A stretch of DNA of 64,000 bases from Cotesia glomerata (GCF_020080835.1 NC_058166.1:18129043-18193042); one strand, 5' to 3'. Numbered from the stretch's first letter, positions 39,323 to 52,515 are shown. Notes: a model not told the origin generated them from the sequence alone. Numbers and translations: made by a program.

Positions 39323-42300
39323 ATGGCTGGTACATATAAACAGAGGGATTTTAGAGCTGGAATTGAAGACCAAAGTCTCATCAATGAGCTGACCACAAGA
39401 AAAATAGTCGTCAGAGGTAAAATTTGATTTTTTTATGAATATTTATTTTTTTATTTTATTTCTTAGAGGTTTTTTTGGCTCTCTTTTAGCCACGGTAAAA
39501 CCTCGTGGCCTCAAGAATGCATCTATACTCTTTTCAAACAACATTCAATGCTTGAATTCTTTTTACTCTTAAAACAAGTCTTTTAGTTTGTTACTTTTTT
39601 TGATCCAGTGCCAAGTTGGCTTCTTCGTAGTTTTAATCTTCAGAAAAATAATTATTTTACACCCCTTGGTTTTAATTTACTAAAGGTATGGCCACGTGTT
39701 ATCTTATCACTAGCTCATTTGTATTTTTTTTTTTTTATTATTTACGATAATTATATTTTAAGTGAGTAAATTTAGTTTTTACTACTCTTTAGATATGCCG
39801 GTAAAAATATTTAACTCAACTATTACAGATTAATTTTTTACAGAAAAATTTTTTTATTTATTTTAAATAAATAAATAAATTTTAACCTTTGATAGTAGAC
39901 TGTAAGGTCAATTATGTGAGCCGGCTTAGCTCTAATTTCTGATTGTCAGCATTAAATCTGTAAATTGAACTCATCCAACCACATTATAATCCTTTTATAA
40001 CTTAATTCAATTTGAATTAATCTTTTTTAATTATGAAAAAAAATTAAAGCTGCTGAATATATATTAAAATTAATTTAGCTAATATTTGATCATTTTAAGA
40101 ATTCTTTTAAAAAATTATGACAAAAAAATTAATAAAAAAAAAATTGACATGCAGAAATTTTTAAAAAATTAAAAATGCAATTTTTTAAAAATAATTTTTT
40201 AGTAAAATGAAATTAAAAAATTTTCAAAATTATGACAAAAAAAAAATGAGAAAAAAAAATTGACATGTAGAAATTTTTAAAAAATTAAAAATGCAATTTT
40301 TTAAAAATAATTTTTTAGAAAAAAATTTTTTGTTAAATGAAATTAAAAAATTGTCAAAATTATGACAAAAAAAATGAGATAAAAAAATTGGCGTAGAAAT
40401 TTAAAAAAAATTAAGAATGCAATTTTTTTTAAATAATTTTTTTAGAAAAAATTTTTTTAGTAAATGAAATTAAAAAATTGTCAAAAGTGTGTCAAATTGT
40501 CAAAATTATGACAAAAAAAAATGAGAAAAAAAATTGACATGCAGAAATTTTTAAAAAATTAAAAATTTTTAATTTTTTAAATAATTTTTTAGGAAATAAT
40601 TATTTTTTCAATAATTTTTTAAATAAAATAAAAAAATTGTCAAGTGACTGCTTGATTTCTTATTTTTTATTTTTAAATATATACATAATATATAATATTT
40701 TTAAAATTTTTATTTTTATTATACAGAACCAGTTAGATTATCTCCTGGCTGGGAAAGCACAGACAAACCAGACGACGAATTAAATTTCAGAAGCGTTACA
40801 ATGGACCAAGTTGACCTGGAATTGAATCCTCCAAAGGATAAATTGAACGTAGTATTTATTATCATGGTACTTCATGGTATTGGTACCCTTATGCCTTGGA
40901 ATATGTTCATCACTGCCAGGAATGTAAGTGAATCATTTACTAGATAACATTGTTATCTTTTAATAATAAATGCTGAATTTGTAATTTCAGTATTTTGAAA
41001 ACTACAAGTTTTCAAGCAACTACACGGTTATCAACACAACTTATGCTAGCAAATATGTCAATAGTGTTAGCTTCTCTGCACAAGTTCCCAATGTTATCTT
41101 CAATTGGATTAATCTTTTTATGCCTCTTGGGTAATTATTAAAAAAAACACTAATCTGTTCTGCAATCGCAGAACGAAATTAAAATTAAAATTTATATTAA
41201 TTAATATTGATATTTTTAGTGGAGATTTGACTACGAGAATTGTCTGGGGAATTCTTGTACAAGTATTGGTATTCGTCGAAACAGTTGTTTTGGCTATGTT
41301 GGATACTTCTACTTGGCCAGGTGTATTTTTCTGGATTACAATGTTCTCTGTCGTTGTTTTAAATAGTAAGTTATTATTATTATTATTATTATTATTATTT
41401 ATTATATCAATACTTAAAATTTAAAATTTAATTTTTAATTTATAGCTTTCAATGGAATTTATCAAAACTCTGTGTACGGTATGGCAGCTAAATTACCTGG
41501 AAAGTATACTGGTGCTGTTGTATTAGGAGCTGTAAGTTTTATTTCCTCTAAATTATTCTAAAATAATAGTATTTAAAAATGATACCAAAATTAGCCGACG
41601 TTCAACAATATTTTTATTTTTTTCATTAATTAAATCACAAGTAAAAAAATATTTTAAAAAATTACACATAATTTTTCAAAATTTCTACAAGCAAAATTTT
41701 TTCTTTTAATTTTTTTAAAATAATTTTTTCATTAAAAAAAATTATTAAAATTTTCAGATGTCGGCTAATTTAATTTTCATCTAAAATTATCCGACGTTCA
41801 ACAATTTTTTATTTTTTTCATTAATTAAATTACAAGTAAAAAAATACTTATTTTTTCTTCATACATTTTTTAAAATAATTTTTACAATAAAAACAAATTT
41901 TTAGATGTCAGCTAATTAAATTGTAATTATTTAACAAAAATTTATTTTTTAGAACATCAGTGGAACCTTTACAGCCGTAATAGATTTGCTAGCTTTAAAA
42001 ATGGCCCCCAGTTTGCGAACCGCAGCAATTTATTATTTTCTAACAGCACTTTTTGTGCTATTAGCATGTTTTGATACATATTTTGCACTCCCAATAAATG
42101 TAAGTATAATTATTATATTATTATCTAATAATTTTATTTAAACTAAAAATTAAATTATTCTAGAGATTCTATCGGTATCACGAAATGATATTCCAAAAAG
42201 ACAAGCAAAAAAAAGAATTGGAAACAAAATCAAAAATTCATGGAAGAACACCTTACTGGACAATATTCAAACAAGCTTCTCCCCAACTATTTAATATATT

Positions 42301-42967
42301 CTTCGTGTTCTTCGTTACCTTGAGTCTATTTCCAGCAGTCCAGTCTAATATCAAAGCGTCAGATGAAAATTTCATAGTATCTGAAAAATACTATATGAGC
42401 GTAATGTGCTTTGTAACTTTCAATGTAACAGCTATGATCGGTAGTTTGCTTGCTTCACATGTTCAATGGGTAAGTTGTTGACATTTAAATAAATTTTATG
42501 AATTTACTATCAATAGACATAAACCATTAAGATAAAATAAATGTACTTGATACACTTTTCAGCCAAAGAAAGAGTGGCTAGTAATACCAGTGGTACTAAG
42601 AGTGCTGTTTATCCCACTATTTTTACTGTGTAATTACCAACCCGTGGCATTTACCCGGACAATGCCAGTGTTGATAACAAACGACTGGATTTATTTCGTA
42701 ATAGCTGTAGTGATGGGAGTAAGCAGCGGGTATCTCTCCTCGCTTGGTATGATGTACTGTCCCTCGTAAGTATACAACTTATTTATTTTATTAAAACTAC
42801 AGCGACAGGAAATACTTAACGACATATTTATTTATAGAACGGTTGATTCTCGATATGCATCCACTGCGGGGATGTTTGGAGCAGCGTTTCTCATCACTGG
42901 AATCTTCACTGGCGTTCTTACCGCCATAGTTATGCCTTACATCGTTTCTATGCGCGTATGGGAATGA
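39323..42967 (+). CDS. Equilibrative nucleoside transporter (SLC29/ENT family)
   Basis: Facilitative transporter moving nucleosides down their gradient across the plasma membrane (family knowledge). Nine exons: 39323-39416, 40727-40923, 40991-41130, 41220-41365, 41446-41531, 41953-42099, 42164-42469, 42563-42765 and 42838-42967; total 1449 nt, 482 residues, within the usual 450-500. All introns are GT/AG and phases agree. The first membrane segment is VVFIIMVLHGIGTLMPWNMF, with the family LPWN-like motif (here MPWN) followed by FITARNYF. Other diagnostic stretches are NGIYQNSVYGMAAKLPGKYT, GAVVLGANISGTFTAV, PVVLRVLFIPLFLLCNYQP and a C-terminal TAGMFGAAFLITGIF. A charged loop in exon 7 (QKDKQKKELETKSK) is the usual large cytoplasmic loop. 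The stop TGA is at 42965-42967. It is divergent from Scm and convergent with MAEA. Which ENT paralogue it is cannot be told. Confidence 0.93.
40070..40660. repeat. Family B element with a core repeated four times (intron 1)
   Basis: A B left end (AATTTAGCTAATATTTGATC) and right end (TTGTCAAGTGACTGC) flank four tandem units that begin TTATGACAAAAAA at about 40115, 40231, 40361 and 40507. Each unit contains ATTGACATGCAGAAATTTTT or a variant and AAAAATGCAATTTTTTAAA. Confidence 0.75.
41579..41928. mobile_element. Two adjacent family A elements (intron 5)
   Basis: 41579-41781 runs from ATGATACCAAAATTAGCCGA to GATGTCGGCTAATTTAATTT. The next, shorter copy starts at 41780 (ATCTAAAATTATCCGACGTT) and ends GATGTCAGCTAATTAAATTG. 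It lies just before the exon 6 acceptor. Confidence 0.75.
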
Positions 42968-43978
42968 TTAAGGGTTTTGTTCACCCTTGTGTTTAAATTA
43001 ATACTCACTAAATTCGTTGACGGATGACTGAAGTAAGAATTTAAATGAGTAATCTAATAATAATACACGGTTTAATTATTTAGATTATTTTTTAAGAATT
43101 ACGTAATTAATTTTAACATTTTTTTATTCATCTTTATAATTAGATTTTAATATATTTCTTTTCAATCATAGAGCTGCTATTTTTTTTTTTTATTTTTTTT
43201 TTTTTTTTTTTTTAAAGCATAGGATTAATTAATGATTGTAATTAACATTAGCCGTTTAAAAAAAAAATTATGGTAATTATTTACAAGTGAGGTCAATCCT
43301 ATTTTGAGCCATAACTAGGTGAAAAATTAACATTAAAATTTTTTTTTTTATTCTGCTTATTTTTAAGGTGCATTTATGATTAAAAATGTCGTTAAAGAAA
43401 AAAATAAAGCTTTTTTTGCCTTCAAAAGTTGAAAAAAATTTTGGCTCATGTTTTTTGATAAAATTTCTATTTTATCTTTTTTTGAAATACTTTTTTTTTT
43501 GAAAAGTAAATAAAAAAACGAATAATTAAAAAAAAAAGTTTAATATCACAATTTTGCAAATAATTAAAAAATTTTTTTTTTAATAATTGTTTATTTTTTT
43601 ATATATTTAAAAAAAATGGATCCCGAAAAAAATAGACCCGTAAAAAATTTTAAAGTTATGAAAAATTCATATTATTTCATTAAAATTATTATAAATAAAA
43701 ATTATATGTAACAAAAAATGGAGTAATCATTCTGGGGGTGCGTGTTTTTCAGAAAAATTGTAGGTGTGATACAATTATTATTATTATTATAATTTTTATT
43801 TTATATTAATTTTAATAAAATAATATGATATTTTCATAACTTTAAAATTTTTTCTAGGTCTATTTTTTCCGATAACCAAAAAAAAATATATCAAAAAATC
43901 AAAGAAATTTCGTTCAAAAAAATAAAAATTAAAATGGTTGACCCCACTTATAAATATTTAACAAAATTATTACATTGA
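42968..43978. other. 3' flank of the transporter gene
   Basis: Homopolymer-rich AT sequence (T-tract at 43181-43213). Includes the probable 3' UTR. Nothing else recognised. Confidence 0.4.
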
Positions 43979-44216
43979 ACAGCTGCCTAATTTCAAAACT
44001 CAGTAACTAAAAATTAAAAAATTTTTCTTATTAAAAAAAAGTTTGCGCGCTAAATTGATAAAAAATTTGATTTATGAATAAAAAAAAAACTTGAAGATAA
44101 ATATTTTAACAAAAAATTACTTGAAATTAAGATCTAAAAGTTATAATAAATGCAGCAATACTGAAAAAAAATGTATAAAAATTTTGCAGCTACTGTGTTT
44201 TAAAATTGAGTAGCCG
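43979..44216. mobile_element. Inverted-repeat element, copy 2 of the 35401 family
   Basis: Ends ACAGCTGCCTAATTTCAAAA and TTTTAAAATTGAGTAGCCGT pair imperfectly. Internal blocks AATTGATAAAAAATTTGATT and ATTACTTGAAATTAAGATCT correspond to the copy at 35401-35646 in inverse orientation. Confidence 0.75.
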
Positions 44217-44357
44217 TGAAAGCTCAGTAGGTGTAGCTTAAAAAATTAAATGGTTAATTTTCAGAAATAATCTCGACCATAAAGCCTTTTAAATAAAAAA
44301 AAAGTTTACATTAAAATGGCATAACAATTATTAAAACAATTTTTTTTTTGTACTTAC

Positions 44358-44428
44358 TTGACGTACGGTGAATAATTCATCCCACCGTTCCAACTCATTA
44401 ACTCGGACCAATAAGCCTTGAGTAAATA
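44358..44428 (-). other. Orphan exon-like segment
   Basis: On the minus strand, 71 nt are bounded by an acceptor (CAACTTAG at 44436-44429) and a consensus GTAAGTAC donor (44357-44350). One frame reads FTQGLLVRVNELERWDELFT, which looks like real protein; another frame is also open (KAYWSELMSWNGGMNYSPYV). No partner exon could be found in the AT-rich DNA on either side, and MAEA upstream is already complete. It may be a stray exon of a minus-strand gene, an alternative 3' exon of MAEA, or a gene fragment. Confidence 0.35.
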
Positions 44429-45874
44429 CTAAGTTGTTTTATATTAATATAAATCTAAAGCCGCTTTTAATCCAAGCACATGCTTTTTAATAATTATATA
44501 TCTGAATATGTATACTTTAATCTAATCAATTTTTTATGTGTACATTTACGAGAAAAAAAGGCTCCTTTTGTATTTATTAGATTTTTTTACCTACGATCGC
44601 TTATCAGTTTTATTTTAATTAAATGTCTCAGTGCTAAATGCTAATATTCAATGTTACACAGTAATATTATAATAATAATAATTATTGTTTAATTGCTAAT
44701 TGAATATTAGAGATGTATTTTTTCTATGAAAAAAAAATTTTAACTTTAAGAATTTAGTAATCAAAATCACTCATTTTTTTACCACTTTAAAATATTTGTA
44801 AGTGATTTAATTAGGAGTGAATTTTTCAAAATAAATTTATTGACAATGTACAAACAATTTTCTCAGACGGAAATCCGTCATAGATGCAATTATTTGCTAA
44901 ATGATAATTAAAAAAAAATTTTAATGACTGATTTTTTTTGCCGAAAAATAAAATTGGATATTTCTTCTTTATAAATATTTATTAGATTACATGCATTTAT
45001 TATTTAAAATAATTGTATCTATATTATTGTGCAAATTTTAATAATTATTTAATATATTTACGTGACAAAGTATCTGTTAACTAATATATTAATCTAATTA
45101 GTTGTCTTGAGATTAATAATAATTAAATCGATATCGTCTTCTACAAAAAATTGTACTTCCACTATTTAAATTAAAACGTTGAAATATTTTACCTTTTTCT
45201 CAGCTCTGATAATTAATATTAATAGTAATAATAATTATATTACATATCTAACAATTGAATATTCAATTTAAATTTAATTAACATACTTGTTAATAATTAA
45301 AATCACAGTATAAGTCCAAATTTATTATTAATGGACAATCCTTGTAACAAGCAATGCCGACAATAATTATAAAAATTCGTCGAATTCACAAATTTTTAAA
45401 ATATTGTTGACCCTTTATACATACATAGGATATTTTTATAAATATTTGTGAATATTCTCATTTAAATAACTCTCATGCGTTATTATAATTATTATTAGAT
45501 GCTAAATTATTAAATAATAATAAATAATAAAAAGTATGATTAGCAAACCGAAAGTAGAGCCCACTTGGTCACAATTATTTATAAATATAATAAAGCTGTT
45601 AAAATTTACAAATTGTGTTTAATAAATCAATTAATTTTGTTTATATTTTTATTATCTTTAAACAATGTCACGTAAAAACTAAAAGAAGTAAACTTGATTA
45701 AAAAATATATTGTATTATTTTACATCTTACATATTAGTTAAGATTCAAGTAATATTAATAATAGTTTTTAACTATTAATTATTAATTATTAATTATAATT
45801 ATAATAATAATATTAATGTTCAAAGAAGTTGTTACATAATACAGCGATGTGTATTTTAATTTAGGAACTTTATA
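44429..45874. other. Intergenic AT-rich DNA, 3' flank of MAEA
   Basis: No gene recognised. A less AT-rich patch at about 44865-44890 (TCAGACGGAAATCCGTCATA) contains a short palindrome, GACGGAAATCCGTC. Confidence 0.35.
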
Positions 45875-48366
45875 TTACATAACATAAATTTTTTCGATTT
45901 TTTTAAATGGAAATACTTCTTTGGTTTTTGGGCAAGTTACTGCTCCGTTATTTTCTTGTGCCATTTTTTCAAGCGCCTGTAATAATAATTATTATTAATT
46001 AAAATAAAATGTTACAATTATTATTATTTATGATACTTAATTTAATAGACTTTTGAACATTTTTTAGATTTTTATGAAAAATTTAGTAAAAAAAAAATAT
46101 TTCAAGGATTCATATCATTCTCACTAATAGTCAATTTCTGATGATGAGTATTTAGGCTGCATTCGAAAATGCTATATCTCTAGATACATAATTAAGAAAT
46201 GACATTTTATCTTGTGAAATATTGACATTTTTAAAGATATAAGCTCATCCCGATGTTACACTCATCGAGACCTTTCATTTGAGTACCCACATCAATTTTT
46301 CATATATTTTATATATTTATATATATTATATATATATATATATGTATATATGAAAAATATATAAAAAATGCATGTGGGTACTCAAATGAAAGCTCTTGAT
46401 GAGTGTAACATCATGATCAGCTTATATCTTTAAAAATATAATAACTTGACAAAATGCAATGTAATTTCTTAATTATTGACATTTTTAAAGATATAAGCTC
46501 ATTCTGATGTTACACTTATCAAGACCTTTCATTTGAGTACCCACATCAATTTTTCATATATTTTGTATATTTATATATTCCACAAATACCATATATATAA
46601 AATATATGAAAATTTCCATGTGGGTACTTAAATGAAAGGTCTCGATGAGTGTAACATCGGGATGAGCTTATATCTTTAAAAATGTCAATAATTAAGAAAT
46701 TACCTTGTATCTCGTGAACTAATGACATTTTCAAAGATATAAGCTCATCCCGATGTTACACTCATCGAGACCTTTCATTTGAGTACCCACATCAATTTTT
46801 TATATATTTCATATATTTATATATATGACATATATGTATATATGAAAAATATATCAAAAATGCATGTGGGTACTCAAATGAAAGCTCTTGATGAGTGTAA
46901 CATCGGGATCAGCTTATATCTTAAAAAATGTCAATATTTAAGAAAATACAGTGCAATTTAACGAGTCATTATTTAATAAAGCAAAATTTGATTTATTTAA
47001 AATAGCAGCAAATATTTAGGCCCTAATTGTAATAAATAAATTATCATGATAAATAAGTACCTTTTCACCATAAACATATCCATTGGGCATCATCATGGGT
47101 TGATTATATTCATTAAGTGGCTCGCCGCTAATACTGCATACAAGTCTAGACTGGGAGCAATGAGCAAAAGGTAAAGGTGAAGCTAGTTCATTGAGATTTT
47201 CGTTGCAAACAGGACAGCTAGGATTTTTACATTCCTTGTTAGCACCATAGCACTGAAGAGTCTTCAACGCGGACAAGCCAGCTTGGAGAGCGACTGTAAA
47301 GACACTTTGACTCGCCAGCTGGAACAATCTGTAATTTTCGTGTCGAAATTGTTCGATCAGCCGGTCCCATCGTTTTTCGTCTAGTAAATCTTTGTAGGGA
47401 CTGAGATAAGGGTTCGCAGGGAAGGCCAGCTGGCCCATACAACTCTGGATCTCTTGGAGCTGATACTCGTCGTAGTTGGCAAAGCACTTACGAGCGTGCT
47501 TGACAGCATCTAATCTGCGGTCGGCTCTTACTAATTCAATAAATTCTTGAACTCGTAAATTGAACTCCATTGTGCTACCCAATTTTCTCAACTTTGATCT
47601 GTTATCATGGCACCATCCTAAGCATCTGGCTGTTTCATGATTTGCCAGAGATATCTCCACTTCTCGGGACACCATAAATACATCTACAATAAATAAAATA
47701 ACTAATATATACTTCTACATTAATATATATATTTATTTTATCTATTACTTGATAGTATTAAGCCAGAAAGAGTTATGTCGCTTTATTTTTAATATTCTCT
47801 TATGAATATTTTTATGATAAATCTATCAGTGAGTCAACAATGAGTACTGATATTTATTTCATAATGTTTAGAATTTATTTTTTATTCTTTAATTTAATTT
47901 ATTGTCTGTGATAATATTATATTTTAATACTGTAAAAAATTTATGCGCAATAATACTATATTTGTGAACTAAAAAAAATGAAAATTTTGCTTTATTAATT
48001 AATGACTTTTGTTAAATTGCACTGTACTTTCATAAATATTGACTTTTTTAAAGATATAAGCTCATCCCGATGTTACACTCATCGAGACCTTTCATTTGAG
48101 TACCCGCATAAATTTTTCATATATTTTATATATATTATATATATGTATATATGAAAAATATATCAAAAATGCATGTGGGTACTCAAATGAAAGCTCTTGG
48201 TGAGTGTAACATCGGGATCAGCTTATAATTTAAAAAATATCATTTGTTGACAAGATACAATGTCATTTCTTGATTATTGACATTTTTTAAGGTATAAACT
48301 CATCCCGATGTTACACTTATCAAGACCTTTCATTTGAGTACTCACATGTATTTTTGATATATTTTT

Positions 48367-48443
<77 letters not shown>

Positions 48444-49590
48444 GAAAATATATGAAAAATTGATGTGGGTACTCAAATGAAAGGTCTCGATGAGTGTAAC
48501 ATCGGGATGAGCTTATATCTTTAAAAATGTCAATAGTTGACAAAATACAGGGTCATTTCTTATCTGTCGACATTTTTAAAGATATAAGCTCATCTCTATG
48601 TTACACTCATCAAGACCTTTCATTTGAGTACCCACATCAATTTTTCATATATATTGTATATTTATATATATTATATATATATATATGTATATATGAAAAA
48701 TTGATGTGGATACTCAAATAAAAGGTCTCAATGAGTGTACCATCGAGATGAGCTTATATCTTAAAAAATGTCAATAGTTCTCAAGATACAAAGTCATTTC
48801 TCAACTATGTATTTTAAAAAATTTCATTTACATTTTTTTATAGCTTCTAAAAATGGAATTAAAAAAAAAAATTCTTGCCATAATTTATTTGTCAAAAAAT
48901 TTATGAAATTCATCAATGTCAGTATCATTAAATTTTTTTTATTTTAATTGATTTGTTATAAAAATAAAAAAAAAAAAAACATTAAAAGTTGTCAATAATC
49001 ATCATGCAAATTAAGTTTGAAGACTCCTATAAAAATAAAAAGGTAAACAATCACCAATATTTGTCAACTCTCGAAGCTCAGTAGTATCAGCAAGCTTCAT
49101 AGCAGTTTTATAATATCCTTTTCTTAAAAAATATTCAACGAGCATTCTATCAAGCCTTTGTCTCCGCCACTGATTGACAACACTCGGGGAAGAGCTGCCA
49201 TGCTCCTTCAAATGATCCAAACGTCTCTTGCAAACCATACCAGCTTGGAGCTCTTCAGAAATAGATTCTTCAGCCTTTCTCTTCAATACTTGTAGTTTCG
49301 CAACAACACCACCTAATAAACGACTTATTTCTCCCGTTGTTGCATGCCCATTATTATTATTAATTCCTTTCTCCAATTCATTAGCAGCTATCTGCACATG
49401 TGATACCTCACGATCCAGCACTTTTTGCGTAGATCGGAACTTTTTGTTCAGCAGCTCGTACGGCACCTGCACATTATTATTTTATTAAAGTAAAATTGTA
49501 AATAAAAAATCATTGACTTTAATTATTAAATTTAAAGCTTAAATTTTTTACCTTCAAAGTAGGGTGCTCCATACTTTTTATGTCCGACAT
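45875..49590 (-). CDS. MAEA: MAEA (Gid9/Fyv10), RING-type subunit of the CTLH E3 ubiquitin ligase
   Basis: MAEA forms the catalytic RING pair with RMND5 in the CTLH/GID ubiquitin ligase, found in nucleus and cytoplasm. Exons are 49552-49590 (ATG at 49590-49588), 49055-49466, 47061-47683 and 45875-45976; total 1176 nt, 391 residues (human 396). Junctions are GT/AG and in frame (AAG|GTG, ATT G|AT, AAG|GCG). A coiled-coil-like N-terminus is followed by LisH at about 114-146 (WRRQRLDRMLVEYFLRKGYY), CTLH from about 155 (CLGWCHDNRSKLRKL, FIELVRADRRLDAVKHARK), the CRA region (LAFPANPYLSPYKDLLD), and a degenerate RING from CPVC at about 307 (HCSQSRLVCSISGE, MMMPNGYVYGEK, VTCPKTKEVFPFKKIEKIYV). The stop TAA is at 45877-45875. 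Introns 2 and 3 are filled largely by hairpin arrays. Confidence 0.95.
46140..46985. repeat. Family D hairpin array 4 (MAEA intron 3)
   Basis: Starts GCTGCATTCGAAAATGCTAT, has three hairpin units with GATGTTACACTCATCGAG arms and AT loops, and ends AATACAGTGCAATTTAACGA, TCATTATTTAATAAAGC. Confidence 0.9.
47985..48825. repeat. Family D hairpin array 5 (MAEA intron 2)
   Basis: Starts TTATTAATTAATGACTTTTG, TTAAATTGCACTGTACTTTC, then three hairpin units. The central loop is a (TA)n microsatellite at about 48366-48436. It ends near AAAGTCATTTCTCAACTATG. Confidence 0.9.
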
Positions 49591-50209
49591 TTTTCGAGTT
49601 TTGATGACAACAGAAAAAAATAAACCTTGAAAAAAAATATCTCGTAGCTAACTAAAATCCTAAATCACCATTTTACTATTCAATCATCGCAAGTTGATTG
49701 CGGTGAGTTGCTAAAATTTACACGGTGTTTATAATTGGAGTTATTGGAACAGAATTAGTCAGTGGGAAAACAGATAAAGAAAATAATTAATAGGCCTTGA
49801 AGCTCCAAGCTCAAAACTCTACACACACATCAATGACACACACGTATCATATGTATACTGCGTCTTAAAAATTTTAGTGGTGATTGTAAGAGCTAGCAAG
49901 CAACTGTTTTGTGATGAATTATCCATCCCAATCCCAATAGTTAGTACAGTACCAATATACAGTACATCGTTCATCAGCTGGTTTATAAATGGTGGTGGTG
50001 AATTATCTTAGAAAGTTGATATATTTTTTTTTTAATGTTGGTACTCTTCCTAATATAAGTACACTGAAAATAACAATAAATTTGACATCAAAAATTTTAT
50101 TTTTCTTTAAAATATTTTTTATATAAAATTTTTGTCATCAGTTTTAAAATTATGTACAATTTTTCTTAAAATGTATACTAAAAATAATTGTCTTTATTTT
50201 TATAATAAC
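49591..50209. promoter_or_regulatory. 5' region of MAEA
   Basis: Single-copy-looking DNA to about 50000 directly upstream of the MAEA ATG, presumably promoter and 5' UTR. No core element could be assigned. Confidence 0.35.
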
Positions 50210-50961
50210 ATTACGACATTAAAATTAGCAGTCTTGACCAGTTTTTAATTTTTTTTTTACAAACAAACAAATTTGTTTTCAAAAATTACTTTTAAAAAAA
50301 TTTCATTTTTAAAATCTTTAAATTTCTACATGTCAATTTTTTTTTGCCATAATTTATTTGTTATAAAATTTTTTAAATTATTAAATATCTGCTAAATTAA
50401 TTTTCATAATAAAATTTTCTAAAAGACATTTGACAATTTTTAAATTAATAATTGTAAAATTAATGGAACTAAAATCAGCTGAAACTTGATAATTTTTATG
50501 ACACTAAAGTTAGCAGACGTCTAAAAATTTTTTAATTTTTTTTATTAATTAAATTACAACTAAAAAGATATTTGTAAAAAATTGCACTTATAGTTTTTCA
50601 AGTTTTTTACATGTAAAAATTTTTTTTTCAATTGTTTAATTGAAATTTTTTCAATAAAAAATTTCTAAAGATTTTGAAATGTCGGCTAAGTTTATTTTCA
50701 TTAATTTTTTATTTTATTTAACAAATAAATTAATTCAAAAAATTGCATCTATAATTTATAATTTTTTTTTACGACAATAAAGTTAGCCGACATTTAAAAA
50801 TTTTTTTTATTGAAAAAATCATTACAAAAAAATTTTTTTTTAAATTTCATTTGTGAAAAATTTGAAAAACTGTCAATGTAATTAAAAAGAAGTTTTTTTT
50901 AGTTCTAATTTAATAAATGAAACAAAATCAAAAAATAAAAAATGTCGGTTAACTTTATTAT
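50210..50961. mobile_element. Cluster of family B, A and A elements
   Basis: B copy about 50210-50410 (TACGACATTAAAATTAGCAG to TATCTGCTAAATTAATTTTC); A copy 50498-50701 (ATGACACTAAAGTTAGCAGA to AATGTCGGCTAAGTTTATTT); A copy 50771-50961 (GACAATAAAGTTAGCCGACA to AATGTCGGTTAACTTTATTA). Confidence 0.75.
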
Positions 50962-51265
50962 TTTTTTTTTAATAAAAATTTATTTATTAAATATCTTTTG
51001 ATTTATTTAACATAAAAAATAAAATAAAAAACTCAACCTGTCAAATTTTTTTGTTTAAAATAAAAAAAATAAATAAACACACATTAATCAGCTGATTGAC
51101 TTTGATAGTAAATGATGACAGTAAACAATCGTCGACAAGTTAATTCTGTTATTATGTACTTCTAAACACCCAAGTTGGTACTCTGTCAAACATTTTCAAC
51201 AATAAAGAACACAAATATCTCGTAGAGTGATATCGATCAATCGAGGCACTTCTATCAGGAAGTAG

Positions 51266-51422
51266 ACACTGAAGTTAACTGAGAAAAATTTTTTTAAATT
51301 TAATATAAAAAAAAATTCCACATGTGAAAATAAAAAAAAATCATTAGTCTAAATTTTTTTCTTGTAATTAATTTGTAATAAAAATAAAAAAAATTGACAG
51401 CTGTCAGCTAACTTCAGTATGA
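51266..51422. mobile_element. Family C TIR element
   Basis: Runs from GACACTGAAGTTAACTGAGA to CTGTCAGCTAACTTCAGTAT, with the CCACATGTGAAAA block. Confidence 0.75.
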
Positions 51423-51599
51423 TCAGCCAGTATCGATACTCGTAGAAAAATCTCGCAACAAACGATAATCGTCTATCGACAAATGGCCTCCATTATTATC
51501 ATCGACAATCGACAGACAATATTCCCTAAAGCGTGCGAGTGAAGTTAAGTAAATAACCAAAAATAAAAGTTACCTTTCTAAAGAAAAATCCGGCTTCAA

Positions 51600-52260
51600 A
51601 GTGACAGCTGTTTAAAAAATCCCGAGGTATTATCTTAAAAATCTAAATAATTATAAAATAATTGTCGGTGTAAGTCGGGAATAACCGCTGAGACTCGGTC
51701 TGAGACGGGCAAAATCGGTGGCGCGCGCGAGTCACTCGGGCGTCCGGGGGCCGCCATTTTCCTCCAGTGAGGGAGAGAGTCGCGAGGCATCAGTAGTTGG
51801 AGGAATCTAACGCGTTTTCGCTCGCATATCGTTTAAGTTAAAAGCGGTGTTTTAGGGTGTCGGGCTTGTGCTTGACAGCCCAGGACCCATTAATACAAAT
51901 AATTATTAGCCGTCAAATTTCGTTAGTGAGCTAACGAGTATTCCATTGCTGAGTAAGTCTGGTGAGGTGTATCCAGCAGCGAGCCGACCAAAGTACCAGA
52001 GCGAGAGAGAGAAAACTAGTGGCGGCGGCTTTATACGCCGGGAGGGAACAACGCCGTGTCCCGTGTGAGTGAATATTGTGATATTGCAAGTGACGCGGTG
52101 TTCCGACATATATATATATACATATATTTACACACATATATATCACATATGTATTGTTACTTTGGTTTTTAAATAATATATAAGTAATATTCATCTCCAC
52201 AAGCATCATCATCTTGAATAGCAGTACTGGAGGTATTTACCGGCTATTACACCCCGACAG
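51600..52260 (+). promoter_or_regulatory. CpG-rich promoter/5' UTR candidate (possibly CtBP first exon)
   Basis: The least AT-rich block in the window outside exons: GGCGCGCGCGAGTCACTCGG and GTCCGGGGGCCGCCATTTTC at about 51719-51763, followed by GAGA-type tracts. A plausible donor CCCGACAG|GTTGGTAT occurs at 52260/52261. With no plus-strand coding exon until CtBP at 63648, this may be a non-coding first exon of CtBP about 11 kb upstream. That link is inference. A bidirectional role with MAEA at 49590 is also possible. Confidence 0.45.
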
Positions 52261-52335
52261 GTTGGTATTTGTTGTTCCCAACAGCAATATAAATTTTATA
52301 TATTAATTTTAAGCCTAGAATAATGGACAGTAATT

Positions 52336-52460
52336 ATTAAAATCAAGTTAGCCGACATCTAAAAATTTTTATAATTTTTTCTTATTGAAAAAATTATTAC
52401 AAAAAAATTTAATTTGTAAAAAACTTTTTATGAAATTTTTAAAAAATATTTTTTTGTTGA

Positions 52461-52491
<31 letters not shown>

Positions 52492-52515
52492 TGTCGGCTA
52501 ACTTTAGTATTATAT
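52336..52515. mobile_element. Family A TIR element
   Basis: Runs from AATCAAGTTAGCCGACATCT to AAAATGTCGGCTAACTTTAG, with a 24-nt A tract inside. Confidence 0.75.
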
